From Leptospira semungkisensis (GTDB lineage: Bacteria > Spirochaetota > Leptospiria > Leptospirales > Leptospiraceae), in assembly GCF_004770055.1 (NCBI RefSeq), contig NZ_RQEP01000019.1, forward strand, positions 558,001 through 622,000: a DNA stretch of 64,000 bases. Direction: 5' to 3'. Positions within the stretch are counted from its first letter, which is position 1; each line of letters opens with the position of its first letter. Below the pieces are notes generated by a model that was given only the letters and a program-made list of their open reading frames with translations, searched no databases and was not told the DNA's origin. Positions 47,006 through 56,663 of the stretch are shown here, one piece after another. Position numbers and translations under genes: made by a program.

Positions 47006-47073
47006 TCCAATTTATAATTTGAACATTTTTTTTTATGATCTGAAGAGCCCATGCATTTAAACGCTGCTATAAC
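47006..47073 (+). repeat. 68-bp repeated intergenic element, copy B
   Basis: Second copy of the element at 46229-46296, same orientation, no gaps. It ends about 200 bp before the start of the GGDEF-EAL gene. Confidence 0.6.
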
Positions 47074-47271
47074 TTGCAACGAAAGTTAAACAAGATTCGA
47101 AGCGTTAATTCCTTAAAATGTATCATTAAATCATTTCCAAGGGCTCACAATTCTTCACTTCGATAAATAATGGCAAAATGCAAGATACTCGTCCGAACGA
47201 GAATCAATCTGAACATTTTTCTTACTTATTTCACTTAGAAACCGCAGGGACAAGGAGTTAGATTTAGTACT

Positions 47272-49365
47272 ATGAATTACTTTCAGGCTACAGATTCAAA
47301 TTCCGAAAGCGAAGTATTCTTGCCGATGCTTCGCTATGTGGCAGATAATTCCACTGAAATCATTTTTATAGTCGCTGACAACGATACGATTATATACGCA
47401 AACGAGAATTTCAGTAGACTTATCGATACTCCTCGCATCGATCCACAGGCTGAACATAAATTTTGGACACAGTATTTCTCGACGGAAGCTGTCAGATCCA
47501 TTAAATATTCCCTGCTATCCGAGGATGGTGACTGCAATAATCAAATCAAATATGAATTCTATCCGAAAGAAGATATTTCGATTCAAATAGACTTTCGAAT
47601 TAGTAAATTGGAGAAAGGGTACACCATATTTATTGGAAGGACTTCATCCAATGGTTATTCCCAAATTCCAAACGATCCTATTGAAGGTAATTCTGTTTAT
47701 TCCGATCTGATAGAACGAACAAATGATATCTTCTACGAGCTTTCTACTGATGGAAGAATTCGGTATCTAAATCCAGCCTTCCAAAAAGTAACCGGTTGGG
47801 AGGTCGAGGAGTGGATTGGAAAAAAATTCTACTCCTTAATCCATCCTAAAGATCAATCCTTGCTGTTCAGCCGATTTAAAGAGGCGGTTCGATACGGCTC
47901 CAGTTCGACCGAGCAAACGATACAGCTCAAAACGAAGAATGGAGGTTATTTAGACTTCGATTTTCAAATTTTCCTGATCACTACAGAGGACGGCCGTTCC
48001 AAAGTATCAGGGATTGGACGAGATGTAACGACTACAGTACTGAAGTTAAGAAAATACAAGTTCCATGCATTGCATGACGATCTTTGCAAAATCCCAAATA
48101 GAAAATACTTTAAGAATAGATTAGAAGATGCCTTTCATGATTGCCCTAGCCACAAACCATCATGCTTGGCAGTTATATTCATAGATATTGATAGATTTAA
48201 GTATATCAATGATACCTTAGGACATCTAATCGGGAACGAAGTTATATCTTCTATCGGCAAGAGGCTGAAACAGATATTCCTAGATAGCTCGAATATTTTC
48301 TTCGGTAGATTAGGCGGAGATGAATTCGCTCTCTTGATCACGGATTTTCAGTCTATCGAGTCAGTGACATCTCTCGTGGAAGATATGAGGGCTAAACTAC
48401 AAGAGCCGATTCTCTTATCCGATGGATACAAAGTCAATATTACGATCAGTATCGGAATTGCGATTAAGACTGAATTGTATCAGAATTCGAATGAATTGCT
48501 GAGAGATGCAGATATCGCACTTTATAACGTGAAGGCAAGAGGAGGAAATGGATTCGATATTTTTGTTCCTCAAATGTACGTGAATATGAAGTCGGCATTC
48601 AACTTAGAAACCGATTTGAGAAATGCTATCTATAATGAAAGTTTAACGCTAAATTTTCAACCTATCTACTCTTGGAAACACAAACAGATCATCTGCTTCG
48701 AATCCTTAATACGTTGGAATCATCCGAAGTATGGAATGGTTTCCCCTGCGGAATTCATTGCCATCGCAGAAAAATCGGGACTCATCCTAGATATCGGTGA
48801 TTTGGCATTTAAGCTGGCCTGCCAACAATTGCAACGAATGCAGGATCGAGGAATAATGATCCCGATCAGCATCAATGTTTCACCCATTCAATTCTTTCGC
48901 CAAGATCTTGCCGGGCTAGTTAGAAAATACTGCCGAGAGTACGGTGTTTCTTCTAAATTGATTCGTATCGAAATAACAGAAGGTTTGGATTTCCACAGTC
49001 TTCCCAAAAGCATAAAAATAATGCAGGAGCTGCAGGAACTCGGAATTCAAATCTACATGGATGATTTTGGAACCGGATATAGTTCCTTGAATTATCTATT
49101 AAACTTTCCGATCGACGCTTTAAAAATCGATCAGTCTTTCATTTCACAATACGGAGTCGATCTCAAAGCTACAACCATAGTAAAGACAATCATCCAACTT
49201 GGAAAATGCCTGAATATTCCCGTCATTGCTGAAGGACTCGAGTCCAAAAAAGCTTATAGAGCTTTAAGGGCAATCAATTGCGAATTTATGCAAGGATATC
49301 TGTTAGGAAAGCCCCTTCCCGGCTCTGAAATTTTAAAGATTAAACCGAATCGGTTAAAAATTTGA
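47272..49365 (+). CDS. PAS-GGDEF-EAL cyclic-di-GMP enzyme
   Basis: A 697-residue cytosolic protein: a PAS-like region (about 10-130), a clearer PAS domain (about 140-265), GGDEF (about 275-430) and EAL (about 440-690). The diguanylate cyclase motif GGDEF is intact at 348-352, without an RxxD inhibitory site. The phosphodiesterase motif reads ESL (477-479), an accepted variant, and NVSP, EITEG, DDFGTGYSS, KID and EG motifs follow, so both activities are possible. It makes or degrades cyclic di-GMP in response to a PAS-sensed signal. The Sco-like gene follows 34 bp later and the chemoreceptor after that. Confidence 0.88.
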   Translation: MNYFQATDSNSESEVFLPMLRYVADNSTEIIFIVADNDTIIYANENFSRLIDTPRIDPQAEHKFWTQYFSTEAVRSIKYSLLSEDGDCNNQIKYEFYPKEDISIQIDFRISKLEKGYTIFIGRTSSNGYSQIPNDPIEGNSVYSDLIERTNDIFYELSTDGRIRYLNPAFQKVTGWEVEEWIGKKFYSLIHPKDQSLLFSRFKEAVRYGSSSTEQTIQLKTKNGGYLDFDFQIFLITTEDGRSKVSGIGRDVTTTVLKLRKYKFHALHDDLCKIPNRKYFKNRLEDAFHDCPSHKPSCLAVIFIDIDRFKYINDTLGHLIGNEVISSIGKRLKQIFLDSSNIFFGRLGGDEFALLITDFQSIESVTSLVEDMRAKLQEPILLSDGYKVNITISIGIAIKTELYQNSNELLRDADIALYNVKARGGNGFDIFVPQMYVNMKSAFNLETDLRNAIYNESLTLNFQPIYSWKHKQIICFESLIRWNHPKYGMVSPAEFIAIAEKSGLILDIGDLAFKLACQQLQRMQDRGIMIPISINVSPIQFFRQDLAGLVRKYCREYGVSSKLIRIEITEGLDFHSLPKSIKIMQELQELGIQIYMDDFGTGYSSLNYLLNFPIDALKIDQSFISQYGVDLKATTIVKTIIQLGKCLNIPVIAEGLESKKAYRALRAINCEFMQGYLLGKPLPGSEILKIKPNRLKI

Positions 49366-49399
49366 ATTCTAGGCGAGCAAACATTGGAGCAAAGAAAAT

Positions 49400-49993
49400 A
49401 TGAGCGCAAGTAATTATAAACGAATTATAATCGGAGGACTTTTATCCGTCCTTCCTTTGGTCTATTTCTTTCCTTTCGATCCTTCCCCCATGATCGAAAT
49501 AGATCGAAAACTTCCAAGATACGAAATGCTCGACGAAGAAGGAAAGAAAGCATATATCCAAGATTTTTTGAACGGAAAACAAACTCTGATATATTTCGGA
49601 TACTTGAATTGCAAAACATTTTGCTTGGGAAGCATTGCGAAATTAAAAGAAATCTTGGAGATAAAAAGAAATTTCCAACTGATCTTCATTAGCCTCGATC
49701 CAGAAAACGACAAGCCATCTCGTTTAAAAACTCTCTTCGAAAAATCCGAATCAAGAGCAATTCTATTACGCGGCAGTAGCCAAACCTATTCCTTGGTAGT
49801 TGCGTTAGATTTAGGAATGAAGCTATCCAAGAATATTGACTCCGAAGAGATAGAACATCAAGATTCCTTAATTTGGGTCAGCCCGGACAATAGTATCAAA
49901 GGAATATTTCCGGAATTCCAAAACTCTTATAATAAGAATCCGAAAAAATTTATCGAATTTTTAAACAAGATGGATGAAGGCGATGAACAATGA
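49400..49993 (+). CDS. Sco1/SenC-like thioredoxin-fold protein
   Basis: A 197-residue protein with an N-terminal membrane anchor (about 8-26) and a Sco-type thioredoxin fold. The copper/redox motif C-x3-C is present as C71 and C75 (YFGYLNCKTFC) and the third ligand would be H153, although the usual DH pair reads EH. Sco proteins deliver copper to cytochrome oxidase or act as thiol reductases. Its gene lies between a cyclic-di-GMP enzyme and a chemoreceptor rather than near oxidase genes, so a redox-sensing role is possible. The stop overlaps the start of the next gene by ATGA. Confidence 0.75.
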   Translation: MSASNYKRIIIGGLLSVLPLVYFFPFDPSPMIEIDRKLPRYEMLDEEGKKAYIQDFLNGKQTLIYFGYLNCKTFCLGSIAKLKEILEIKRNFQLIFISLDPENDKPSRLKTLFEKSESRAILLRGSSQTYSLVVALDLGMKLSKNIDSEEIEHQDSLIWVSPDNSIKGIFPEFQNSYNKNPKKFIEFLNKMDEGDEQ

Positions 49994-51631
49994 TTTTGAA
50001 AAATTCAGCCACTGAAGATTCTTCCGATAGGCTTCTAAAGATTTCTCAATATAGCAAACTGATAGAAAACAAAAAGAAAGCCCTTAATCAAGAAGCTCCC
50101 GAAAGTCCGCCGAAACAAATTCAAGTAAACGTATCCGCCATCGAAAAATTCGGCGAAGAGATTCGACGTGTGGATCTTTTCATGTATTTGCTATTGATCG
50201 CGCATATTCCTTTTGCTTTTCTATTTTCTTTAGAATTCGGAACCTGGAAATTCGTTGGCTATCGCCGGATCTGCGAGCGCAGGGTTTCTATTTTTCCGCA
50301 ACAGCTATTTCCTACGTTTTCTAAATTCCATATTGCTGATGATTTGGTCGGGAGTGCTGATCCAAGCTCAATTCGGGCGGATTGAAATGCATTTCCATGT
50401 ATTTGTTGCTCTGGCTTTTTTGCTCTACTACAGAGATTGGAAAGTACTACTTCCTGCAGCATTATATATAGCAATTCACCACGGATTTCTTTCTTTATGT
50501 CAAAGCTTGGATGTAAATATTTCGAATACTCCCGTTGTAGTTTTCAACTACGGAAACGGCTGGGGCATCGTTCTCATGCATGCCGCATTCGTTATTTTTG
50601 AAACGGCTATTCTGATCCATTATGCAGTAAGATTCAAAAAAGAATTCTTCAATCAGGCAGAAAACCTGAATGTATTACAAGCATTACGCTATGATAATAT
50701 TTCTATCCAAGAAGATGTAAAAGTAAAGTCTCAATCCGTAAATCTGATTTTAGAAGCCCTGGTAGAGAGCTCGAAGTCGGTCGCGGAAAGAACTGGCGAC
50801 CAAGCAAACAATCTCCAAGAAATTAATATGAGCATGAATCATATTGCGAGTGAAATTATAGGAGTATCTGAAGCTTCGAAACAGCAACTCCAGGCAACTT
50901 CTGATTTGGATGATTCGTTTCAAAATCTAGAGAAAGGGTTTAAAGAAATGGAAATGGGCCTTATTTCTACGAAAGATTTGTTTGATACCGCTTGGAGACA
51001 CGCGCAAGAATCGGAAGAAAGTCTTAGGTCCATTGAACAATCTATTATAAAAATTGAAACAAGCTCTTCCGGAATGTCTCTTAAACTCGGAACCATCAAT
51101 GATATTGCTGATAGAGTGAATCTTCTCGCGTTAAACGCATCTATCGAGGCCGCAAGAGCGGGAGAGCATGGACGAGGTTTCGCAGTAGTAGCTCGAGAGA
51201 TTTCCAAACTTGCTGACCTTACTGGAAAAACGATCAACGAAATTTCTCAATTAATACGGGAAGGGAATGTGGAGATGACTAAAAATACGGAAGTCGTTCA
51301 GTCCGGAACAAAAACTCTTTCCTTGATCCTTTCCGATGTGGATTCTATGAAAGGCATTTTGGGTTCCTACTTTTCCATCTTAGAAGGACAAAAGAATACG
51401 AGAATAGCCGTTGCAGCAGCCTTAGACAAAGTCGGCTCGATCGCTCAAAATGTACACCAAGCTGCCGAAGCCGAGAAAAAGAGCTTAGAAGACATTCGAA
51501 ACTTCTTGGACCAAATCCAAACCTCAAACTTGTTCATCGCCACTCAAGCAGTAGATACTGCGAAACAAGTAAGAGATTGCGAAAAACTAAGCAGCACTCT
51601 GCAGAATAAAACAGAAGAGTTTAAGATTTAA
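49990..51631 (+). pseudogene. Methyl-accepting chemotaxis receptor with a frameshift
   Basis: Two frames make one receptor. The first runs from 49990 and ends at 50385; its good part stops after FGTWKFVG near 50257. The second, shifted by +1, continues from about 50255 with [18 protein letters not shown] and reaches 51631. Joined, they give about 545 residues: a cytosolic N-terminus, a group of membrane helices (about 60-215), no HAMP domain, and a signalling domain whose hairpin tip reads [20 protein letters not shown]. One extra base near 50255-50260 explains the break. It could be a real mutation or a sequence error. The start overlaps the Sco-like gene stop. Confidence 0.8.
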
Positions 51632-51671
51632 AAGAAGAAGATTCATGCAGTCATAACGGAGCAATATTGCA

Positions 51672-51904
51672 ATGCTAAGAACGCTAAAATTGCTTATAGC
51701 CATAATAGGATTTGGTATTTAGAATATTGGTTTAACACAAATACTTACGGATCGAGCATCAATGCATTCAAATATTATTTAAGTTCAAATGAAAACTGGA
51801 AATACGGAGGTTTTGGAGGATGGCGTCATTTGGATCTAATCTTACTCGCAGGGGTTTTCGGAGCTATTTTAAATTTTCGCTCCGAAAGACCACGACCTCG
51901 ATGA
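51672..51904 (+). pseudogene. Small membrane protein gene with a frameshift
   Basis: An ATG at 51672 with GGAG about 10 bp upstream opens MLRTLKLLIAIIGFGI and hits TAG at 51720. One frame over, the sequence continues smoothly with LEYWFNTNTYGSS and ends at 51902-51904 with a hydrophobic stretch (LDLILLAGVFGAIL). Restoring one T near 51717-51720 would give about 77 residues with two membrane helices. The TGA overlaps an ATG at 51901 in the next gene. Product unknown. Confidence 0.5.
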
Positions 51905-51948
51905 TTCATTCTATCGAATTTCCTGAAACTACAGTCGCGAGAAAACTT

Positions 51949-52872
51949 ATGAAAATTTCTTCTAACTTAAAATGCATTTTTACTCGTTCGCCTTTCATTC
52001 TTTTGCTGATTTTCTCTTTCACCTTTTGCAAAAGAGAAGAGTCAGTATCGAACGAAAATTTGGCGAAAGAGCCTGCAAACAGCGAATATGAAGAAGACAT
52101 GGATTCGAAAAAGTGCAACGGGAAATTAATTAAAAGAAAAAATTATACGAATTGCGTACAACCAGAACGAGTTATTCTCACTCGTATTTCTAAAAATAAT
52201 CAAACCGTAAAAGTCTATCTGCGAAAAGGAAAGCTACAGGGGTACGTCGGAAAAAGAGAAGATCGAGTCGTTCTAAAATATGGAAAAAAAAAGATTTTTT
52301 CAAGGTCGTCTTTGAATATTAATGATATCCATAGCATTAGCCTTCGCTACGAAACAATAAAATATTTCCAAATCGGCGAATACGATGTATTCATCATTAT
52401 TATGGATACGCAAGGGGCCCATTGTTGTTCAGTTGTGGATGTAGTTTCTTTCGGTCCGAAAGGAAAAACTTATATTTCCGAAATTCCAACGCCGGATGAA
52501 ATTAGTTTCGAAGATATTGATAAAGACGGAACAGTTGATGCAATCACTGGAAATTACTTGGATTATTTCCACGAAAGCCATACGGATTCTCCCGAAGCGG
52601 ATATTTACTTCCGATTCAAGAATGGAAAATTTATACAGGATAAAAAGGCTTTCTATAAAATTTACGAGCGTTATGCAACATCACCTATTGAAAAGACTCG
52701 AGAAAAGGATGATTTGGGAAATCAAAGAAATGCAAGTCTTATTGCTTCCGCAGCATTCTATTATGTGTATCTAAAGCAAGACAAACTTGCCTTAAAACTA
52801 TATTTAGAAAACGGATATGAAAAAGAAGAGGCCAAATCTCTGATCCGGGAACTTCATGAGCGATTGCCTTAA
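51949..52872 (+). CDS. Lipoprotein of unknown function
   Basis: A 307-residue protein from the ATG at 51949, chosen because it gives a normal lipoprotein signal ending in FTFC (C27). An ATG at 51901 in the same frame overlaps the upstream stop and would add 16 residues. The mature protein is mainly beta-rich; a DIDKDGTVD loop in the C-terminal half resembles a calcium-binding loop of FG-GAP or EF-hand type. Residues near the C-terminus are helical and charged. I do not recognise a family beyond that. Confidence 0.6.
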   Translation: MKISSNLKCIFTRSPFILLLIFSFTFCKREESVSNENLAKEPANSEYEEDMDSKKCNGKLIKRKNYTNCVQPERVILTRISKNNQTVKVYLRKGKLQGYVGKREDRVVLKYGKKKIFSRSSLNINDIHSISLRYETIKYFQIGEYDVFIIIMDTQGAHCCSVVDVVSFGPKGKTYISEIPTPDEISFEDIDKDGTVDAITGNYLDYFHESHTDSPEADIYFRFKNGKFIQDKKAFYKIYERYATSPIEKTREKDDLGNQRNASLIASAAFYYVYLKQDKLALKLYLENGYEKEEAKSLIRELHERLP

Positions 52873-52916
52873 TCGCCGAATCTCCTCGAACTAAAGCGCA
52901 CAACAAAGCCTATGCT

Positions 52917-52943
52917 GTCTACCGTATTGAAAGTACGGTAGAC
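52917..52943. terminator. Perfect hairpin after the lipoprotein gene
   Basis: GTCTACCGTA / TACGGTAGAC, 10-bp arms with a 7-base loop, 45 bp after the stop codon. No T-tract follows. The rest of 52873-53279 holds no convincing gene. Confidence 0.4.
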
Positions 52944-53279
52944 CCCTCCTCTAAATTTCGACAGACTATTCATCGTCAAGGTGGGGTAAATCGAGTTTGG
53001 AGTCCGTATAAGGATAGCTTCTAGGGAGCTATCACCAAAGGCAGTAACAGCCCTGAACAAACGTAAATTTTTAAGGAACAAACAACGACAAATTCATTTG
53101 GCTTCGCAATCAAACGATAGGATTTATATTCGTTAATGCTTAGCTTCAAAACTTATAAACAATCCGTTTCTACTGTACTCGGATAAAGTTGATTGTTTGC
53201 TGTAAATTTCCTGAGCAAATCATTTCCTAAAAATTGTTGGAACGGATATACAGGAAGAAATAAAAGAGCTAAAGGATTT

Positions 53280-53648
53280 ATGAACCACAAAAAAAAGAAT
53301 ATAATCAGCTGGGCAATTATCTTAACACTTTCTTTAGGAAGTATCGCCGGAGGGAGTTATCTCGCCTATCGTCAGTCGGTCGGAACTCCCGGAACAGCAA
53401 AAGTCACGAGTTGTAAAAAAATCAGAAGGGCGGAAACCTGCAACGGATTCTGGACTTTCCAAGGAAAGATCCAAATGGGTGAGGTGGAAAATACCAATTC
53501 TGATGACATCGGAAATAACGTGGATGTTCGGATTACAGAAGGCTATGCAATCAGACCTTCCTTGAGATTACCGATAGTTCTCTATTCCATAGGAATCGTT
53601 GTCCTTTTACTAGGCTGGCGTTGGTGGAAAACCGAGGCAATTAGATAG
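53280..53648 (+). CDS. Hypothetical protein with two membrane helices
   Basis: A 122-residue protein starting at the ATG after AAAGGA; the frame is open back to 53193 but without a better ribosome site. One helix lies at about 8-30 and one at about 95-115, with a soluble domain between them that has two cysteines (CKKIRRAETC) and a beta-rich pattern reminiscent of DUF3592-type proteins. The domain would be outside the cytosol. No function can be assigned. Confidence 0.55.
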   Translation: MNHKKKNIISWAIILTLSLGSIAGGSYLAYRQSVGTPGTAKVTSCKKIRRAETCNGFWTFQGKIQMGEVENTNSDDIGNNVDVRITEGYAIRPSLRLPIVLYSIGIVVLLLGWRWWKTEAIR

Positions 53649-53726
53649 CAAATTCAAAATTTATAATATTGAGTAATAACAATATTAAAGCTAAACGGAA
53701 AGTGAAAGTGGTTTTTTTAGATGGCT

Positions 53727-53772
53727 CTTTCAATCCGAGAGCGCGAAAGAAGGGAGCGGTTCGGATTGAAAG
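53727..53772. repeat. Long inverted repeat between converging genes
   Basis: CTTTCAATCCGA (53727-53738) and TCGGATTGAAAG (53761-53772) are perfect 12-bp arms around a 22-base centre. It lies between the hypothetical gene and the flgF stop and may end transcription, but no T-tract follows on either strand. Confidence 0.5.
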
Positions 53773-53785
53773 GAAGAAATATCGT

Positions 53786-54646
53786 CTAACGCATTATTTC
53801 GAATAAGCGACCGAGCATTCCATCTTGTGTCTGGACTGTCTTTTGGTTTGCCTCGTAAGAACGGTTGACTTCGATCATTTCTACCATTTCAGTTACTACG
53901 CTTACATTAGAAGCTTCTAAATAACCTTGCAGAAGATTCGGCTCTTCGTCTCCGAGAAGAGGACGAAACTCTCCCGACTCTGGAGTCTCATTATAAAAGG
54001 AATCCCCTTCCTTATCCAAATGCCTTGGCTGATCCACAGTGCGGAGTTTGATCTTATCTAAAAGGACAGGCGTCTCGAATCGGTTCTTATCCGTTCCAGT
54101 GGAATTTCTTGGATCATTTCCTATTTCTCCGTTGATCCAAACTTCTCCGTTCTCTCGAACTAGAAAATTCCCGCGAGCTACTTTGATGGGTCCGTTCTCT
54201 CCCATAAGTGGAAAGCCTTGCGGGCTCACTAAATACCCGTTCGTGTCTAATACGAAAGCTCCGGACCTTGAGAGCCTTTCTCCTCTATTTGTCAGAACGC
54301 TAAAAAATGCTGGATGCTCCGAGCCTGGACGATCTTGCAGCATTAGATCAAATGGATTGTCGGTCTTCTTCACGGCTCCTTGCTCGAATCTGGTATAGAT
54401 CTCATTGACCTCACCGCCTAATCCTAGTTTGCCGACGACTGGTGCCGTATCGAAGGAACCCATTGGCACCTTCCCCACTCCATCTTCATTATATCTATGT
54501 AATAACATTTCGGGGAAGGTCTTGAAGATAGTCGTGTCTCTCTTGAACGCAGTCTTATCCACGTTTGCGAGATTGTTAGAGATCACATCCATTCTAGTCT
54601 GCTGGATGATCATCCCATTGGATCCAGTGTACAATCCTCTTAGCAT
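53786..54646 (-). CDS. flgF: Flagellar proximal rod protein FlgF
   Basis: A 286-residue flagellar rod/hook-family protein. The N-terminal signature ([34 protein letters not shown] region) and C-terminal signature ([23 protein letters not shown]) are intact, with the variable middle domain of FlgF/FlgG. The length and the middle domain favour FlgF over FlgG. It builds the rod of the periplasmic flagellum. In this window it stands apart from flgJ and flgI by about 8.5 kb of unrelated genes, and no second rod gene is seen next to it. Confidence 0.82.
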   Translation of the reverse strand: MLRGLYTGSNGMIIQQTRMDVISNNLANVDKTAFKRDTTIFKTFPEMLLHRYNEDGVGKVPMGSFDTAPVVGKLGLGGEVNEIYTRFEQGAVKKTDNPFDLMLQDRPGSEHPAFFSVLTNRGERLSRSGAFVLDTNGYLVSPQGFPLMGENGPIKVARGNFLVRENGEVWINGEIGNDPRNSTGTDKNRFETPVLLDKIKLRTVDQPRHLDKEGDSFYNETPESGEFRPLLGDEEPNLLQGYLEASNVSVVTEMVEMIEVNRSYEANQKTVQTQDGMLGRLFEIMR

Positions 54647-54781
54647 AGCCTTCTCCTATGTATCTAGGATCGGACTATTTTAAAATTCGCCTTACGATTT
54701 TGAGGACATAAACTGGAAAATTTGTCTCATTCCCAAAAAAACTTTGACAGTCCCGTTCATGAGAGGCTATCTATCCGAGGA

Positions 54782-56041
54782 ATGAAAAAGAAGAAGACGA
54801 AAGGTTACTTTCTCTCCTTGGGAGCGGGCAAGAACCAACTGCCATTGATCCACGCGGCGAAATCCTTAGGTCTCGAGGTTGCCTCAGTGGACAAGGATGA
54901 TAAGGCTCCCGGCTTTGCTCTCTCTAGTCTTCGCATCATCGAATCTACTCATGAATATCGTAGGATTCTAAGAGCTGTCGCTGAGAATCCGCTTCCTACT
55001 CCCATCCTAGGTGTGGGGACCAGATCTTTCGGAAAGGCAACCTTTAGCACAGCGTATCTCGCTGAGAAATTGAGGCTAAGATACGCGAGCACAGAAGCTG
55101 TGATTTGTTTCTCGGATAAGAAGGTACTAAAAGATACCCTCGAACCAAAAGGGATCCGAGTTCCTAAAGAGATCCCACTCACCGAGCTCAAAGCAAAATC
55201 CAAATCCTTCCCCTATCCTTGGATTGCAAAGCCGAGCCAAGGCTCAGGCAAGACTGGAGTCCAGCTCATTGAATCAGATTCCGATCTAAAACATATTTCT
55301 AATATACCTTCTCCCTCAAAGAATAAAAAATCAAAGGTGCCGGCTAAGTCTACGCATACCGAGTCTTGGATCTTGGAGGAATATATAGGCGGACTGGAAT
55401 GTACTGTACTTGGCCTTATTGACTCTCACGATTTCCATTTGGTAAGTCTTTCCTTAAAGGAAACTACGAACTTTCCTCCATTTTTGGAAGCTGCACATAG
55501 ACTCCCATTCCCTTTAAAGGAATTAGAAGGCGAGATCAAGATGCAATGCAGAGCAATCGTCAAAGCAACCGGACTCAAAAACTGTCCCTTCGTCGCAGAA
55601 TTCCGTTTAGACAAAAATGGAGAGCCAGTATTAATCGAAGCTGCCCCCGAAGTAGGTGGAGAATATTTAGCGGATGTATTAATCCCAGGCTATTCCGGTT
55701 ACGACTACTTTACTAATCTAGTCCAGCTTCTAATCGGAGAAGGAATTGAACCTCCTCCAAGTAGTTTAGAAATTTCTAAAAAACTAAAGTCTCAGGTTCG
55801 GTTCGATGTCCCTCCTAGAGGCATTTCCGTATTAAAACATTGGGAAAATTTTCCGGCTTATTCTTCCGAGACTCTTTTATTCCAACAGAATCTGAAAGAC
55901 TTGGGCTCTAAGTTAGATACTTCTCTGGGAAATGAAACAAGAACGAGAGTTCTATGTATCAAAACCAAATCTTCCGGCTCGGAAGAAGAATGGAACGGTT
56001 CGGTCCGAAACAGAATGAAGGCTGAATACGATGTCCGCTGA
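54782..56041 (+). CDS. ATP-grasp family ligase
   Basis: A 419-residue CarB-like ATP-grasp protein from the ATG at 54782; a TTG at 54722 would add 20 residues. A Rossmann-like preATP-grasp domain (1-100; LSLGAGKNQLPLIHAAKSLG) precedes the ATP-binding core with KPSQGSGKTGV, ILEEYIGGLECTV and EFRLDKNGEPVLIEAAPEVGG. Such enzymes join a carboxylate to an amine or thiol. It overlaps the next gene by 11 bp and opens an operon of four genes with two methyltransferases and a YihY protein; the product is unknown. TTGACA (54744-54749) and TATCTA (54768-54773) would start a nearly leaderless message. Confidence 0.77.
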   Translation: MKKKKTKGYFLSLGAGKNQLPLIHAAKSLGLEVASVDKDDKAPGFALSSLRIIESTHEYRRILRAVAENPLPTPILGVGTRSFGKATFSTAYLAEKLRLRYASTEAVICFSDKKVLKDTLEPKGIRVPKEIPLTELKAKSKSFPYPWIAKPSQGSGKTGVQLIESDSDLKHISNIPSPSKNKKSKVPAKSTHTESWILEEYIGGLECTVLGLIDSHDFHLVSLSLKETTNFPPFLEAAHRLPFPLKELEGEIKMQCRAIVKATGLKNCPFVAEFRLDKNGEPVLIEAAPEVGGEYLADVLIPGYSGYDYFTNLVQLLIGEGIEPPPSSLEISKKLKSQVRFDVPPRGISVLKHWENFPAYSSETLLFQQNLKDLGSKLDTSLGNETRTRVLCIKTKSSGSEEEWNGSVRNRMKAEYDVR

Positions 56042-56663
56042 ACATCCTTCTAAGCAAGCCTGGGAAACCCACTATACAAGACCTAAATCTAAACTTTCTT
56101 ATCCGGATGAAAATCTGGTACGAATGCTTTCCAAGATCGATCAGACTTCTTCTTCTCCAACTGCATTGGATTTCGGCTCCGGCTCAGGAAGACATTGCGT
56201 ATTACTCAAAGATTTCGGTTACCAGGTAAGTGCTTGCGATTATAGCGAGAATTCAGTTCATTCCATCCAAGAATCCTATCCTTGGGCAAAAGCTTCTCTT
56301 CTGCAATCGCCTCCCTATCCGTTTGCGGATGAGGAATTTGATCTTGTGGTAAGTTGGGGAGTTCTGCATTATAATTCTCCGGATCTCGCTAAATCCATAT
56401 TAGCCGAAAAATACAGAATACTTAAAAAAGGCGGCTACCTGGCGACCTCAGTTAGAGCGTTAGGCGACACCCACTTAAAGGCGCAAGAAGGAAAGATAGG
56501 AGCTTCGGATCTAAAAGGTGGGGCCACCTGGTTCTATTCCCAAAATGATATTCAAGATTTATTAAGTAATTTCTCTTCCTTCGAGATGGGCTATACGGAA
56601 AGAACTCCCTTAGGAAAATTAGAGGAGAGGATTTGCCATTGGATCTTTCTCGCTCGGAAATAA
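56031..56663 (+). CDS. SAM-dependent methyltransferase
   Basis: A 210-residue class I methyltransferase with motif I ALDFGSGSGRHCVLLKDFG (near 43-61), an acidic loop SACDYSENSV and the segment FDLVVSWGVLHYNSPD. It overlaps the ATP-grasp gene at its start and the second methyltransferase gene at its end by 31 bp, so all are translated together. The substrate may be the product of the ATP-grasp enzyme. No more specific family is recognised. Confidence 0.78.
   Translation: MSAEHPSKQAWETHYTRPKSKLSYPDENLVRMLSKIDQTSSSPTALDFGSGSGRHCVLLKDFGYQVSACDYSENSVHSIQESYPWAKASLLQSPPYPFADEEFDLVVSWGVLHYNSPDLAKSILAEKYRILKKGGYLATSVRALGDTHLKAQEGKIGASDLKGGATWFYSQNDIQDLLSNFSSFEMGYTERTPLGKLEERICHWIFLARK

Noticed and set aside
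52869..53081. 70-codon minus-strand frame containing the hairpin at 52917
   Set aside because: No upstream signal and no recognised family; the perfect hairpin inside it argues for a non-coding role.
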